Program-made: the position numbers and the translations under genes
Shown here: positions 55,554-64,000 of the stretch, piece by piece
How the letters are laid out: each line of letters starts with the position of its first letter
How positions within the stretch are numbered: position 1 is the first letter of the stretch
Source: Prostheceraeus crozeri
Lineage: Eukaryota > Platyhelminthes > Polycladida > Euryleptidae
NCBI GenBank assembly: GCA_907163375.1
Contig: CAJQUW010010273.1
Location: 62,001-126,000 of the forward strand
DNA: 64,000 nucleotides
Direction of reading: 5' to 3'
The notes under the pieces: model-generated
Told to the model about the DNA's origin: nothing
Databases searched by the model: none
The model's input: the letters and a program-made list of their open reading frames with translations, nothing else

Positions 55554-56611
55554 TTGGCCATGAATTGCATTTCTACAGTTATGGCTTACTTCATTACCAG
55601 AAACAACCGACGGAAGAGATATCACTGCGTTGAAAATCCTTTTGAGAATTTCTGCGACACGGAACTTGTTGAGCGTTACCGCTTTGACAGTTCTGGACTT
55701 GCATATCTTTCCGAAATAGTAGAGCAACACATGCCAAATATCAACAGCAACCGTGGTCGTCCAATCTCACCTTCTGTTCAGCTGGCTACTGCCTTGAGAT
55801 ACTACGCGACAGGCTCCTTTCAAATTGTATGTGGTGACTTCGTAAACATCTCGCAACCTAGCGCCAGTAGATGCATTACACAAATTACAGATTGTCTATT
55901 AACTGAAATGAAAAATTTTATCAAATTTCCGAATGGTGAAGAATTGAATAGACAGAAATCTCTATTCTACGACTTGCATGGAATACCTTCTGTGATCGCG
56001 GTTGCATCGACTGCACACATATACGCATCAAAGCACCAAGTTCTCCGGACTCATACGCCTACATAAATAGAAAAAACTATTATTCTGTGAATTGCCAAGC
56101 AGTGTGCGATGCTGAAAGACGCTTTACGAATTTTTATGCCGCTTGGCCAGGAAGTTGTCATGATTCTTTTATTTTTCGCCAAAGCCAATTGTACAACACA
56201 TTGCAACAGGGACCACATCTTGGTTATCTGCTGGGAGACGCTGGCTATCCTGGTAGTGCTTTTATGCTAGTTCCGTATGCAGTGCCAAATGGACAAGGTC
56301 AAGCGCGATACAATTTTGCTCATAGTGGCACTCGGATGCGCATTGAGCAATCTTTTGGCATTTTGAAGCGACGATTTGGATTACTACACAAGGAGCTACA
56401 AGTAACTCCCGAAAAGGCTTGCAGGCTCGCCACGGCATGTGTGATTTTACATAACATTGCTATCACTCGCATTATGCTTTTGCCACAGATGGGTAGAATG
56501 GAAAATGTTAATGAAGGAACACATTTCCAAGACAACCAAGCTGAAGATGAACAAGTAAATGAAGGTGGACGGATCATTCGTGACAATATAGCAGCTTCGT
56601 TTTTGCAATGA
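55554..56611 (+). pseudogene. Harbinger transposase, one frameshift
   Basis: HARBI1-type DDE nuclease. The N-terminal part has RPISPSVQLATALRYYATGS, FQIVCGDFVNISQPSASR. The first catalytic Asp is in the DCTHIRIKAPSS block, which lies in the next reading frame after a one-base loss near 55998. The second is in WPGSCHDSFIF, and the Glu is in RMRIEQSFGILKRRFGLL. The normal stop is near 56611. A single shift separates the two halves, so the gene is young. Confidence 0.85.
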
Positions 56612-56759
56612 AATTTTGATAAATTTTGTGATAAAAATTAACTGTGCTGATGGCCGGAAAGAAGACAACGATTGATTATAATAACAGTTTTATGTTATTT
56701 ATCAAATACCACTCGTATAAGAGAGCATGAAGAAAATGACTATACTGTTTTTTTATGTA

Positions 56760-57530
56760 CTAGATATTATTTTCATATCCCAAGTTCTGTGAGAGCTGTT
56801 CTCTCCACATGGTGTAACAGTCATGCGGTACCTGAAGCACATCATAGTGCTTCTTCAGCACAGTAGCCTGCATCTTGCGTATCTCAGTATCGGTAGGCAC
56901 GCTTCCTTTCGTTCGAGGGAACCCTGTGTCCCCTGCTTCCCGTGTCCACACCTGAGGATTGTCTGGTCGTACCTGAACTGGCTCCAACTCGTGCATTGTG
57001 ACGTTCTCCACCGTAGACTGGAAGCTGCTACTCGCATGACTCCTCTCTTCCTCTCTGTCAGGCGTCTCAATAGCAGAGTGAGTGTGGACTTCAGTTTTAC
57101 CGAAATCAAACTGTCTACGATCAATGGCAGGTGCTCCGCTCTCAAGGCCACCTGTGATGCCATGAAAAGAGGCACTGCCATCATACACAGTAGCCACTGC
57201 AGTCATGTAGGTCGGAAGTACAGAGATAGGAGAGCCACCGCCTGTTCATTGGGCATGTCTTCTCTGTTGTGCCAGATTCTCTTTTGTCATCTGCTTGCAG
57301 TTGCTCCACTTCTTTGAGGCTTGCTCCCACGTTCTCCCGTGTCCGAAGCGGCTGTTCAAAACCGACGCAATTTTCTGCCAGCACTCTTTTCGCATTTCCG
57401 TACTAGACTTGTCACCAGGCATCGGTTCAAAAATGCGTTTATACTTGGCGTACTCTTCTACCAGAACAGCAATTTCATCATCGTGAAAAGGTGCTTTCCG
57501 CTTGCGCTCTTCAGATCGGGACATTGTCAA
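56760..57530 (-). pseudogene. Harbinger Myb/SANT-like protein, one stop
   Basis: This partner protein of Harbinger transposases binds the transposon ends and brings in the transposase. The N-terminal part is a Myb/SANT trihelix: APFHDDEIAVLVEEYAKYKR, then MRKECWQKIASVLNSRFGHG and RTWEQASKKWSNCKQ, with the spaced tryptophans. An in-frame TGA at 57246-57248 interrupts the frame after RRHAQ. The same frame continues with a low-complexity middle to the C-terminal helix near 56760 (LKKHYDVLQVPHDCYTMWRE). It converges with the transposase. Confidence 0.75.
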
Positions 57531-57879
57531 ACGTCAGACGGCCGAGTACAATGCAGCCAGTCTCCCTCACAGCTGTGTTCACACAATGCGTGCATGCGAG
57601 AAATCAAGGTTTGAAGCTAATTGGTTCTTCGATGCTTAGCGGCAGCTTAGTCACGGCTATTCTAAGAAATCTTTATGAATCCCAGTTTCCTAAGTCGTAG
57701 CTTAGCTGCGTCTAAGACATAGCTGAAGCTGCCACTATGAATACGGGCCTAAAGCACACAATTTAGTATCCAACATCTTAGTTCCTGCAGAAAGATTATC
57801 AGCTGTCAAGGCAAAATTGGTCATCGGTTGCCATTCCCTTGAGCACACCTGGGGAAGAGCCAAGGTTTCAATGATCTTA

Positions 57880-58600
57880 CAATTTAAATAAAGGTGTAAT
57901 TAATTTCGGTTGCTATTAAGCAACCATCATCAGATAAAAGGAATTAAACATAGAAGCAAACGTCATAAATTCAAATTTTACATTAACATAGGAGATAAGG
58001 GAGTAGTTGAGAAATCTAGTAAAGTGCATAAAACTGAGATAGTATTGGGCTACATCTTGCCAATAGCAATAGTAATTGATCTGACTAGAAATATTACTGT
58101 AAAAATATACAAAATACACATGTACATGCAAATGTAGAAAAGGAAGGTAATGTGAAAATTGACTTAATGACCTATGGTGAGATTTAGAAAAGATCGAATC
58201 ACAAAATGAAGAAGAAGTCCTTGTAGCAATCTAATTCTGTTTTTGTTGTTAATTATTGGTTTCAGTTTGCGAATGACCATTGCTTCTCGTAGGCGTAAAT
58301 TGGCTTCATCTCGGTCATAGGCAAGGATGGTAGTAAAAAGGTTGCTCGTTTTGCATAATCGAAGATGTTTGTTTAGTGGGAAGTCAGCATTGTTCTTATG
58401 TTCTCTGCATCTGATGAGTAGTTCTCTTATTGTGCTTCCGATGTAAAATTCATTGCATTTGTCGCATGTAAGTTGGTAGATCACATTCTTGCGACAGCAG
58501 ATTTTGTTGTCATTTATTCGACAATTTTGCATGTTGTGTGTTTTCATTGTTCTATTGTTAGATAAGGCGCTTCGTAGTGTGTAATTTTACTTGTAATTCA
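57880..58600 (-). pseudogene. Penelope-like element 3' fragment
   Basis: A 127-residue frame (58164-58547) carries a GIY-YIG endonuclease: CCRKNVIYQLTCDKCNEFYI, GSTIRELLIRCREH and EANLRLREAMVIRKLKPIIN. The 3' tail follows with a hammerhead-like core at 57904-57933. The reverse transcriptase is missing and the fragment ends close to the left end of P3. It differs from the Penelope copy in the LINE. Confidence 0.7.
57904..57933 (-). ncRNA. Hammerhead-like core in a Penelope 3' tail
   Basis: On the minus strand CTGATGA is followed by an extra T, a GGTTGC/GCAACC stem with a 6-base loop, and GAAA. Penelope elements are known to carry hammerhead ribozymes in their repeats. Helix I is not evident and one extra base sits after the first core strand, so activity is doubtful. 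Confidence 0.3.
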
Positions 58601-58670
58601 CATTTTGATATTTTCTCGTTGGAAGACAATTTTCAGTTGTTTATCTATTCTGTCAGAAGTAATGGGCAAA

Positions 58671-58990
58671 AGACCGTTCCAGGCCACCATAAAATTCAAA
58701 AAAATAGTATCTTTAAAAACGACATAAATTCATGAATTTGAACCCTTTTTCAGGTTTTTAAGACCTAAATACATGAATTTAGACCGTTCCAGGCCACCAT
58801 AAAATTCAAAAAAATGGCATCTTTAAAAACGACATAAATTCATGAATTTAGTCCCTTTTTCAGGTTTTTAAGACCTAAATACATGAATTTAGACCGTTCC
58901 AGGCCACCATAAAATTCAAAAAATAGTATCTTTAAAAACGACATAAATTCATGAATTTAGACCCTTTTTCAGGTTTTTAAGACCTAAATA
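58671..58990. repeat. ~110-bp tandem units in the P3 end
   Basis: Three units starting GACCGTTCCAGGCCACCATA (near 58671, 58783 and 58891) differ by small changes (for example TAGTATC against TGGCATC). P1 has one such unit in each end. Confidence 0.85.
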
Positions 58991-59171
58991 CATGGATTTA
59001 GTCCATTCAAAAAGTACCATTTTTTCAAAAATGGTACTTTTTAAAAACGACATAAATTCATGAATTTGAACCCTTTTTCAGGTTATGAAGACCTAAATTC
59101 ACAAATTTGGGCGTTTTTAAAAATACCCAATTTTCAAATTTTTCAAAATCTCAAAATTTGAGAATTACAAT

Positions 59172-59200
59172 CGGGCGAAGCCCTAGAACCTTCGGTTCGA
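59172..59200. repeat. Palindromic cassette inside the P3 terminal repeat
   Basis: CGGGCGAAGCCC followed by GAACCTTCGGTTCGA lies between GAATTACAAT and TTTTCACCC. P1 has the same flanks joined directly (near 3050-3080). This is a non-coding insertion of the same cassette as at 10721 and 17830. Confidence 0.88.
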
Positions 59201-59409
59201 TTTTCACCCTCGCTTAAATCATGACCGTTCCAGGACACCGAAAAAATCATAAAAGTTAAGAATCTCAAAATTTGAGAATTACAATTTTCACCCCCGCCAA
59301 AATCATGACCGTTCTAGGACACCGAAAATTAGTATTTTTAAAAACGTCTTTTAAATCCATTTTTCAGGTTTTTAAAATATATCATGTGACTAAAAATATT
59401 TCTTTAAAA

Positions 59410-60138
59410 ATGGAAGAAACAAAAGTGGAAGGAACTTCAGAAATGGAAGGAACCTCAAGAATATATCCTTCGTTATCATATGAACGTAGTTCTACTTTAA
59501 TGGACATTGAAAAGATTAACATTGAAAAAATGAATAAAGAAAAACACAAAGATAGAGTTAGGTATATGAAAGATAAGGAATCTCAATTATTATTAAGATT
59601 AGAGCATTATAAAAAATTAAGAAAGAGATGGACTAAAGTTAAGAATGTAACACAAGGAATTGGCATATTCTTAACAATAAGTTTAGGTGCTTTGACAATT
59701 GTTATATCTTCAGGTGTTTTAGTAATTCCAGTAGTTGCTACAGCTTTAACAGGTACGGGTGTTTTTGCAACTTCACTTGTTACAATGTTAGATAAATCTT
59801 TAATAACTAAGAAACGAAAATCATTAAAAACTAAGCATTTACATATTAAAGAAGTCTATGATAAACTACATTACTACTTTCAAAGAGTATGTGATGATAA
59901 TGTTATTACGTTAGATGAGATTGAAAAATTTGATCAAATAGCTAATGAAGTAAATCAAATATCATTTCAATCACAGACAGAAAAAGTTGATGATAAAAAT
60001 AAAAAGGATGGCAAAATTTCTAGTGATGCTAAAATTTCTAATGAAGAAAATGACAAATTTTTTTTAGAAGAGCTAAAAACTTTAAGCGAAAATTTAAGCA
60101 AAACTTTATTAAACAAAACTTTATTAAACAAAACTTAA
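59410..60138 (+). CDS. Conserved hydrophobic helical Polinton protein, P3
   Basis: About 242 residues from MEETKVEGTSEMEG. RIYPSLSYERSS, the charged helix, the hydrophobic Gly/Ala/Val core (GIFLTISLGALTIVISSGVL) and a basic KKRKSLKTKH turn are all present, then a long C-terminal helix. I chose the start to match P1. An ATG further up at 59272 lies in the terminal repeat. Membrane association is likely and the role unknown. The frame looks whole. Confidence 0.7.
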   Translation: MEETKVEGTSEMEGTSRIYPSLSYERSSTLMDIEKINIEKMNKEKHKDRVRYMKDKESQLLLRLEHYKKLRKRWTKVKNVTQGIGIFLTISLGALTIVISSGVLVIPVVATALTGTGVFATSLVTMLDKSLITKKRKSLKTKHLHIKEVYDKLHYYFQRVCDDNVITLDEIEKFDQIANEVNQISFQSQTEKVDDKNKKDGKISSDAKISNEENDKFFLEELKTLSENLSKTLLNKTLLNKT

Positions 60139-60208
60139 AACGAGAAAACTTAAAACGAGAAAACTTTAAACGAAAAGATGTCAAACAACAAAGCAATAAA
60201 AAAATAAT

Positions 60209-61120
60209 TTGTTCAGTAAAATGTTTTTGCTGTATTCCAATGTTACCACAAAATTCAAATATTATATTTTAAAAATGGATAAAATTAAAGCTGATAATTT
60301 TAAAAGAATAAAACAATTAGAAGAGTTAATAAAACAAAAAAATATTATGAAAGAAAATCATCTTCAACATAGAATGATAAAAGCTGGTATTCAATCTGAT
60401 ATGTTTGAAAAAATGCAGCAAACCGAGCAAATAAAAACTGATTTTGAAAAAACTATGAAACCATTTAAAACTCTTGAAAAAGAAAGTACAAATAATGATA
60501 AACAAATTGATATAACAGATCCAGAGCACAAAACTATATTAGATGACTATGGATTACTAGAATCAAACATTAATAAGAAATTACCAAAATCTATGCAATT
60601 TGAACATTCTATTTCATTTATAGATGGAAAAACAATACCTAGATTTTATCTCGGTCAAAAAGAAATATTTCCACGACCTTTTCGAGGTTTAATTTTTTCA
60701 CCAGATAAATCTCCTTTTAATTTAGATAGAAATTTTGTTAATCTTTTAAGAGGAGCAGATTTAAATAATTATGCTGTAGAAGATCTCATAAAATATGAAG
60801 CTATGTTAGACAGAGTTGGTGCAGTAAAATCTCTTAGACGTTATAAACAATTAGAAAATTTATTATCAACGGGAGTTAAAGTAGGGAAAGGTTTATCTGA
60901 AAGACAGAAAACTGAAACAACTGTATTTTTACCAGATGATCCACAAGAATTACTAAATAGATTAAATATTTTAATATCTGCAATAAAAGAAGGACATAAT
61001 TCTAGTTTCAATGAAATTCATGCTATATTGAAAAGACTGTTAGAAAAGAAGATTCTAAATGAAGAGGATTATAAAAGTATAACCGGACATCTCGGATGTC
61101 CTCCAGGGCTTCGCCCGTAG
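60209..61120 (+). CDS. Conserved Polinton protein of unknown role, P3
   Basis: Up to 303 residues, or 281 from the second Met at 60275, which may be the true start. It has a helical start (IKQLEELIKQKNIMKENHLQ), a central block (FYLGQKEIFPRPFRGLIFSP and LLRGADLNNYAVEDLIKYEA) and a C-terminal helical domain (LPDDPQELLNRLNILISAIK). The final residues come from the palindromic cassette at 61084-61117, which also supplies the stop. Probably virion-related from its position. The frame looks whole. Confidence 0.65.
   Translation: MFSKMFLLYSNVTTKFKYYILKMDKIKADNFKRIKQLEELIKQKNIMKENHLQHRMIKAGIQSDMFEKMQQTEQIKTDFEKTMKPFKTLEKESTNNDKQIDITDPEHKTILDDYGLLESNINKKLPKSMQFEHSISFIDGKTIPRFYLGQKEIFPRPFRGLIFSPDKSPFNLDRNFVNLLRGADLNNYAVEDLIKYEAMLDRVGAVKSLRRYKQLENLLSTGVKVGKGLSERQKTETTVFLPDDPQELLNRLNILISAIKEGHNSSFNEIHAILKRLLEKKILNEEDYKSITGHLGCPPGLRP
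61084..61117. repeat. Palindromic cassette at the 3' end of the P3 unknown gene
   Basis: GGACATCTCGGATGTCC followed by AGGGCTTCGCCCG. The right half equals that of the P1 cassette at the same site (17830-17857, read on the other strand), while the left half is different. P2 is empty at this site. Confidence 0.88.
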
Positions 61121-61202
61121 CTGAAATATGTTGTTGTTTTTAATTTTTTATAAAAAAAAATATTTCATAAAAAAATATTTATTTAATTTTTTAAGTTTAA
61201 AA

Positions 61203-61991
61203 ATGTGTTCAGCAGATTTAGACAAAATTAATAATCATTTAGAAAATCTAACAGAGATTTTGGGTTCATCAAAATTTAGTACGACATTAAAAATTATAAC
61301 AACTACTTCATCACACACTTGTAATTTAGAACCCATTCTACATTTGGAACAAAATAAAAATTATCAAATTGCATTGACTAGTTTCTCTACATTTAACACT
61401 ATTCAAAACGTTATCAAAGATGTGAATGATCAATTTAGATATTCTACTGATAAAGGTAAAACATGGAAAATACTAACTTTTCTTCCTGGTTCTTACGAAG
61501 TTGAAACAATATCAAATGAAATTAAGAGACATTTAGGTATACCATTTAAAGATAAGAAACAATTACATTTTGCAGTTGAACCGGCAGTTAATAAATTTTC
61601 TCTTACTTTAGACGAAAATCATCAAGTTGATTTTAATCATGATAGATCATTGTCAAAGCTATTAGGATTTAATAAACAAACCTATAGTCAAGGTTATCAT
61701 TTAGGTGAGAAGATTCCAAAAATAACTGAAATAAATTCAATTGTTGTACATTGTGACATTATTGAAGGAGGATATATAAATGGTAAATTATCAAATTTAA
61801 TATTCAGTTTTCCAGCTTTTACTGTACCCATTGGTTATAGATTAAATGTAATTCCACAAACATTAATATATTTTCCTATTACAAGAAAAACTATTAACAA
61901 CATTGGCATTAGAATCACTGATGAGAAAGGACAAGAAATAAATTTTGGAGGTGAAGAGATTATGATAGATCTTTTGGTTCGGGAGGTATAA
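61203..61991 (+). CDS. mCP: Polinton penton-type minor capsid protein, P3
   Basis: 262 residues from MCSADLDKINNHLENL, the start shared with P2. It carries all minor-capsid signature blocks (SKLLGFNKQTYS, HCDIIEGGYINGKL, VPIGYRLNVIPQTLIYF, FGGEEIMIDLLVREV). The stop codon lies inside the palindromic insert at 61980-62007, yet the last residues are unchanged from P2. The frame looks whole. Confidence 0.86.
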   Translation: MCSADLDKINNHLENLTEILGSSKFSTTLKIITTTSSHTCNLEPILHLEQNKNYQIALTSFSTFNTIQNVIKDVNDQFRYSTDKGKTWKILTFLPGSYEVETISNEIKRHLGIPFKDKKQLHFAVEPAVNKFSLTLDENHQVDFNHDRSLSKLLGFNKQTYSQGYHLGEKIPKITEINSIVVHCDIIEGGYINGKLSNLIFSFPAFTVPIGYRLNVIPQTLIYFPITRKTINNIGIRITDEKGQEINFGGEEIMIDLLVREV

Positions 61992-62007
61992 ACTCCCACG
62001 CGAAGCT
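61980..62007. repeat. Palindromic insert at the P3 penton stop codon
   Basis: GGGAGGTATAAACTCCC followed by ACGCGAAGCT. P2 reads TTGGTTAGAGAAGTTTAA with no insert. P1 has three tandem units at this site. The encoded end (REV-stop) is the same in P2 and P3. Confidence 0.85.
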
Positions 62008-62076
62008 AGAGAAGTTTAATTTTCTTCTTCTTCTTTAAAAACAAATATAAAATAAAAATAAATTTTTTATTAAAAA

Positions 62077-62844
62077 ATGAGTGAACTACCTCCATTAAAT
62101 AAAAAAAAACTTAAATTTAATCATCATCCAAATTTATCTAATAAAGTTTTGTCAGTTATTTGTGGAAGATCAGGTTGTGGAAAAACGTATCTATTATTTA
62201 AAATTTTAACGACTCCAAATTTTTTGGATTATAACAATCTTATAATTTATACAACAACGGCAGAACAACCCGTCTGTCAATTTTTAAAATATGGATTTGA
62301 AAATAATCTTAAAAAAACAGCAATTGCTTCATTATTCAAAGAATATGAAAAATCTGAAGATGAAGAAGAAATAAGTTCGTGGTGTGAAGAAGCAGCAAAA
62401 AATAATCAGTTAGTAGAATCTAATAAAAATAACCATATAAAGATACAATTAATAGATGATAGTGGTAATATGCAAGATCCTAGTAAACTAGATAAAACAA
62501 TGAAACATTGTGTAATTTTTGATGATTGTGTTAATGATAGAAATCAGTCAGTTCAGAGAAATTATTTCACAAGAGGTAGACATAATAACTGTAGTGTTTT
62601 TTATTTAACACAAAGTATGTATTCATTAGACGGAAGTGTTATTAGAAAGAATGCAAATATATTTATACTATTTGAAATAAATGCAAGAAACTTAAGTGAT
62701 TTGTTAAGAGATTTATGCGTAAGAAATAAAGATGAATTTAAACAATCGTGTAATAATGCTTGGTCAAAAGATTATGGCTTCATTACAATTAATATTGATA
62801 AAAAAATTCATGAAAGAGTTATCGAACAATTGTTCTCTGACTGA
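62077..62844 (+). CDS. ATP: Polinton packaging ATPase, P3
   Basis: 255 residues. Walker A is CGRSGCGKTYLLFK (about residues 32-45), followed by IIYTTTAEQPVCQFL. Walker B is KHCVIFDDCVND, then a sensor-like FTRGRHNNCSVFYLTQSMY. It belongs to the FtsK-HerA family of genome-packaging ATPases found in adeno-like viruses and Polintons. It converges on polymerase B. The frame looks whole. Confidence 0.9.
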   Translation: MSELPPLNKKKLKFNHHPNLSNKVLSVICGRSGCGKTYLLFKILTTPNFLDYNNLIIYTTTAEQPVCQFLKYGFENNLKKTAIASLFKEYEKSEDEEEISSWCEEAAKNNQLVESNKNNHIKIQLIDDSGNMQDPSKLDKTMKHCVIFDDCVNDRNQSVQRNYFTRGRHNNCSVFYLTQSMYSLDGSVIRKNANIFILFEINARNLSDLLRDLCVRNKDEFKQSCNNAWSKDYGFITINIDKKIHERVIEQLFSD

Positions 62845-62959
62845 AAGTCGATAGAAAATATTTTCGCGGAGTGATAAAAATATACAAATATAGTGTTACA
62901 ATATTTTTGTATTTTATTTTATATATATATCAAATTTGTCTATCTTAGAAATTAGAAAA

Positions 62960-64000
62960 TTAAAAAGGTTCAGTAGTTATTCCATCAGGTAAAATTTTTC
63001 TTTTATCATCAAATGGATCTAATGCTAATTTATGTTCTTCTTTTAAATACAAGTTATGTTTTTTTGAATTAAGTCTATAATTACATGCTGTTTTTATTTC
63101 ATTATTAAATAATGCATTTTTATAATCTTGAAATGTTATTTGATTAGCCACTGATGCCTTTGAAATTCCTTTTAATGTTTTATGTGTTTTAATATTATTA
63201 GTTGTATCATAACAGTAACATTTAGATTTTAAAAATATAGCTTCTGTTATGAAATCTTCATTTCCTTCTAATTCATCTTTTACTTTACATAAATCAGAAG
63301 GATGAATGATATCTTTTATTTTATTAATTTCTTCATCAAGTGTAGAATTATACGGTATTGTTAATTCTAAGAAAACAGAATCGGTATCTGTAAAGTGTAA
63401 TTTATAGTTTTTGCCATAAGCAGGTGCTAAATAATCATATATAAATCTATACATAAATAGTTTAGCTAATTCTAATATAGTGAAACCAATGAAATTAAAC
63501 TTATCATGTTTTACGCTGATTCGACGTAAATGTACAGCACATAGTTCATCACTAAATCTAGTAGTTCTTTTATATGTAGGTTTCCTTGTTAAATTTTGAA
63601 ACCTATCTTTATCATAAACTATTTCAATATTTTGTCTATTACGCACATTTTCTTAAGTCTTACCATAAAATGCATTATTCATTAATTTGAAGAACACGTT
63701 TCCAAAATCATCTTTATTTCTTTTAGCTATTTTACGTTTTTCAATATTGAACTCTATATAATCTTTTAACCATTTAGATTTTCTATACTCTAGTTTTCGA
63801 TGTATTTTGGTGAGAATCATTCCATGATCTAAATACCAATCTAGCATTCTTCCTTCAACAACATACTTTCCTTTATTGCTTTGTGTTAACATAAGTTTTT
63901 TTGTTGGTCTGTATTTCTTAGGAATTAAAGATTTTTGATAATCTGAAAAATCTTCTATATTAGGAATTTTGTTTTCGGGACAGAAAGGAAAATATTTTGT
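62960..64000 (-). pseudogene. POLB: Polinton DNA polymerase B, P3, runs off the window
   Basis: The visible C-terminal half has the KLMNNAFYGKT motif B and the FTDTDSVF motif C, with the tail seen in P1 and P2. It is broken in about one place within the visible part and continues past the window end. Confidence 0.85.

Larger units (their letters stand above)
55379..57749. mobile_element. PIF/Harbinger DNA transposon, nearly whole
   Basis: 2371 bp with inverted ends GGGCCGTATTCATAGT (left) and GGCCCGTATTCATAGT (right, reverse complement). TAA is duplicated on both sides (55376-55378 and 57750-57752), the usual 3-bp TWA target of this superfamily. Sub-terminal sequence on both sides is rich in AGCTAAG/CTTAGCT palindromes. 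It carries the two genes expected for Harbinger, facing each other. Confidence 0.9.
58658..59340 (+). repeat. P3 left terminal repeat region
   Basis: Follows the P1 end closely but is longer because an internal ~110-bp unit is repeated (58671-58990). It contains repeated GACCGTTCCAGGCCACC or GACCGTTCCAGGACACC motifs and a palindromic cassette at 59172-59200. The other arm is not in the window. Confidence 0.8.
58658..64000. mobile_element. Polinton/Maverick element 3 (P3), cut by the window end
   Basis: The left end AGTAATGGGCAAAAGACC is that of P1. The orientation is that of P2. Visible parts in order: terminal repeat with extra tandem units, hydrophobic protein, conserved unknown protein, penton, packaging ATPase and the 3' half of polymerase B. 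Four of these frames look whole and only one break is apparent in the visible stretch, so this is the best-preserved Polinton here. The right end and its target duplication lie outside the window. Confidence 0.92.

Noticed and set aside
58671-58990. Regularly spaced repeats that could suggest a CRISPR-like array
   Set aside because: The units are ~110 bp, nearly identical throughout with no unique spacers, and form part of a Polinton end.

Overview
The window is animal (metazoan) nuclear DNA that consists almost entirely of mobile elements. Evidence for a eukaryote: a Penelope-type element, an RTE-like LINE, Harbinger, mariner-type and hAT-like DNA transposons, a Ty3/gypsy element, a spliced-looking exon with consensus acceptor and donor, and three Polinton/Maverick elements. 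An arthropod or other invertebrate is plausible, but no host gene is recognisable enough to name it. Layout: 1-2769 AT-rich DNA with nothing recognisable. 2776-19985 Polinton 1 (P1, 17.2 kb, 412-bp inverted ends, 6-bp target duplication GACAGG). 19992-31522 is a nest of relics: Penelope fragments, an RTE-like LINE (about 20953-26318) that itself contains an inverted Penelope insertion and a hAT-like MITE, a transposase fragment, a candidate host exon, a second MITE and a mariner/IS630-type transposon. 31523-53113 Polinton 2 (P2, inverted relative to P1, target duplication CTCAAT), which carries a young Ty3/gypsy LTR element at 33343-37537. 53114-55378 host DNA with a short tandem duplication. 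55379-57749 a nearly whole PIF/Harbinger transposon. 57880-58600 another Penelope 3' piece. 58658 to the window end is the first 5.3 kb of Polinton 3 (P3), oriented like P2. How the genes fit together: the Polintons share one gene set. It comprises protein-primed DNA polymerase B, a PLA2-like/integrase fusion, an adenovirus-type cysteine protease, a packaging ATPase, a probable major capsid protein and a penton-type minor capsid protein. It also has pX-like and pVI-like hydrophobic proteins, a fibre-like coiled coil, a possible sliding clamp, and two conserved proteins of unknown role. P1 is broken in roughly a dozen places. P2 is older and much more broken (some tens of breaks). P3 looks nearly whole in the part that is visible. 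P1 and P3 have the same family of ends, whereas P2 has a different one. Most interesting signal: the Polintons carry short GC-rich double-hairpin cassettes (about 28-48 bp). By comparing the copies, these appear as clean insertions at stop codons, in frame inside genes and in a terminal repeat. At one site P1 and P3 hold two different cassettes while P2 is empty. This looks like a mobile palindromic mini-element, or a set of 3'-end signals that became mobile, living on Polintons.
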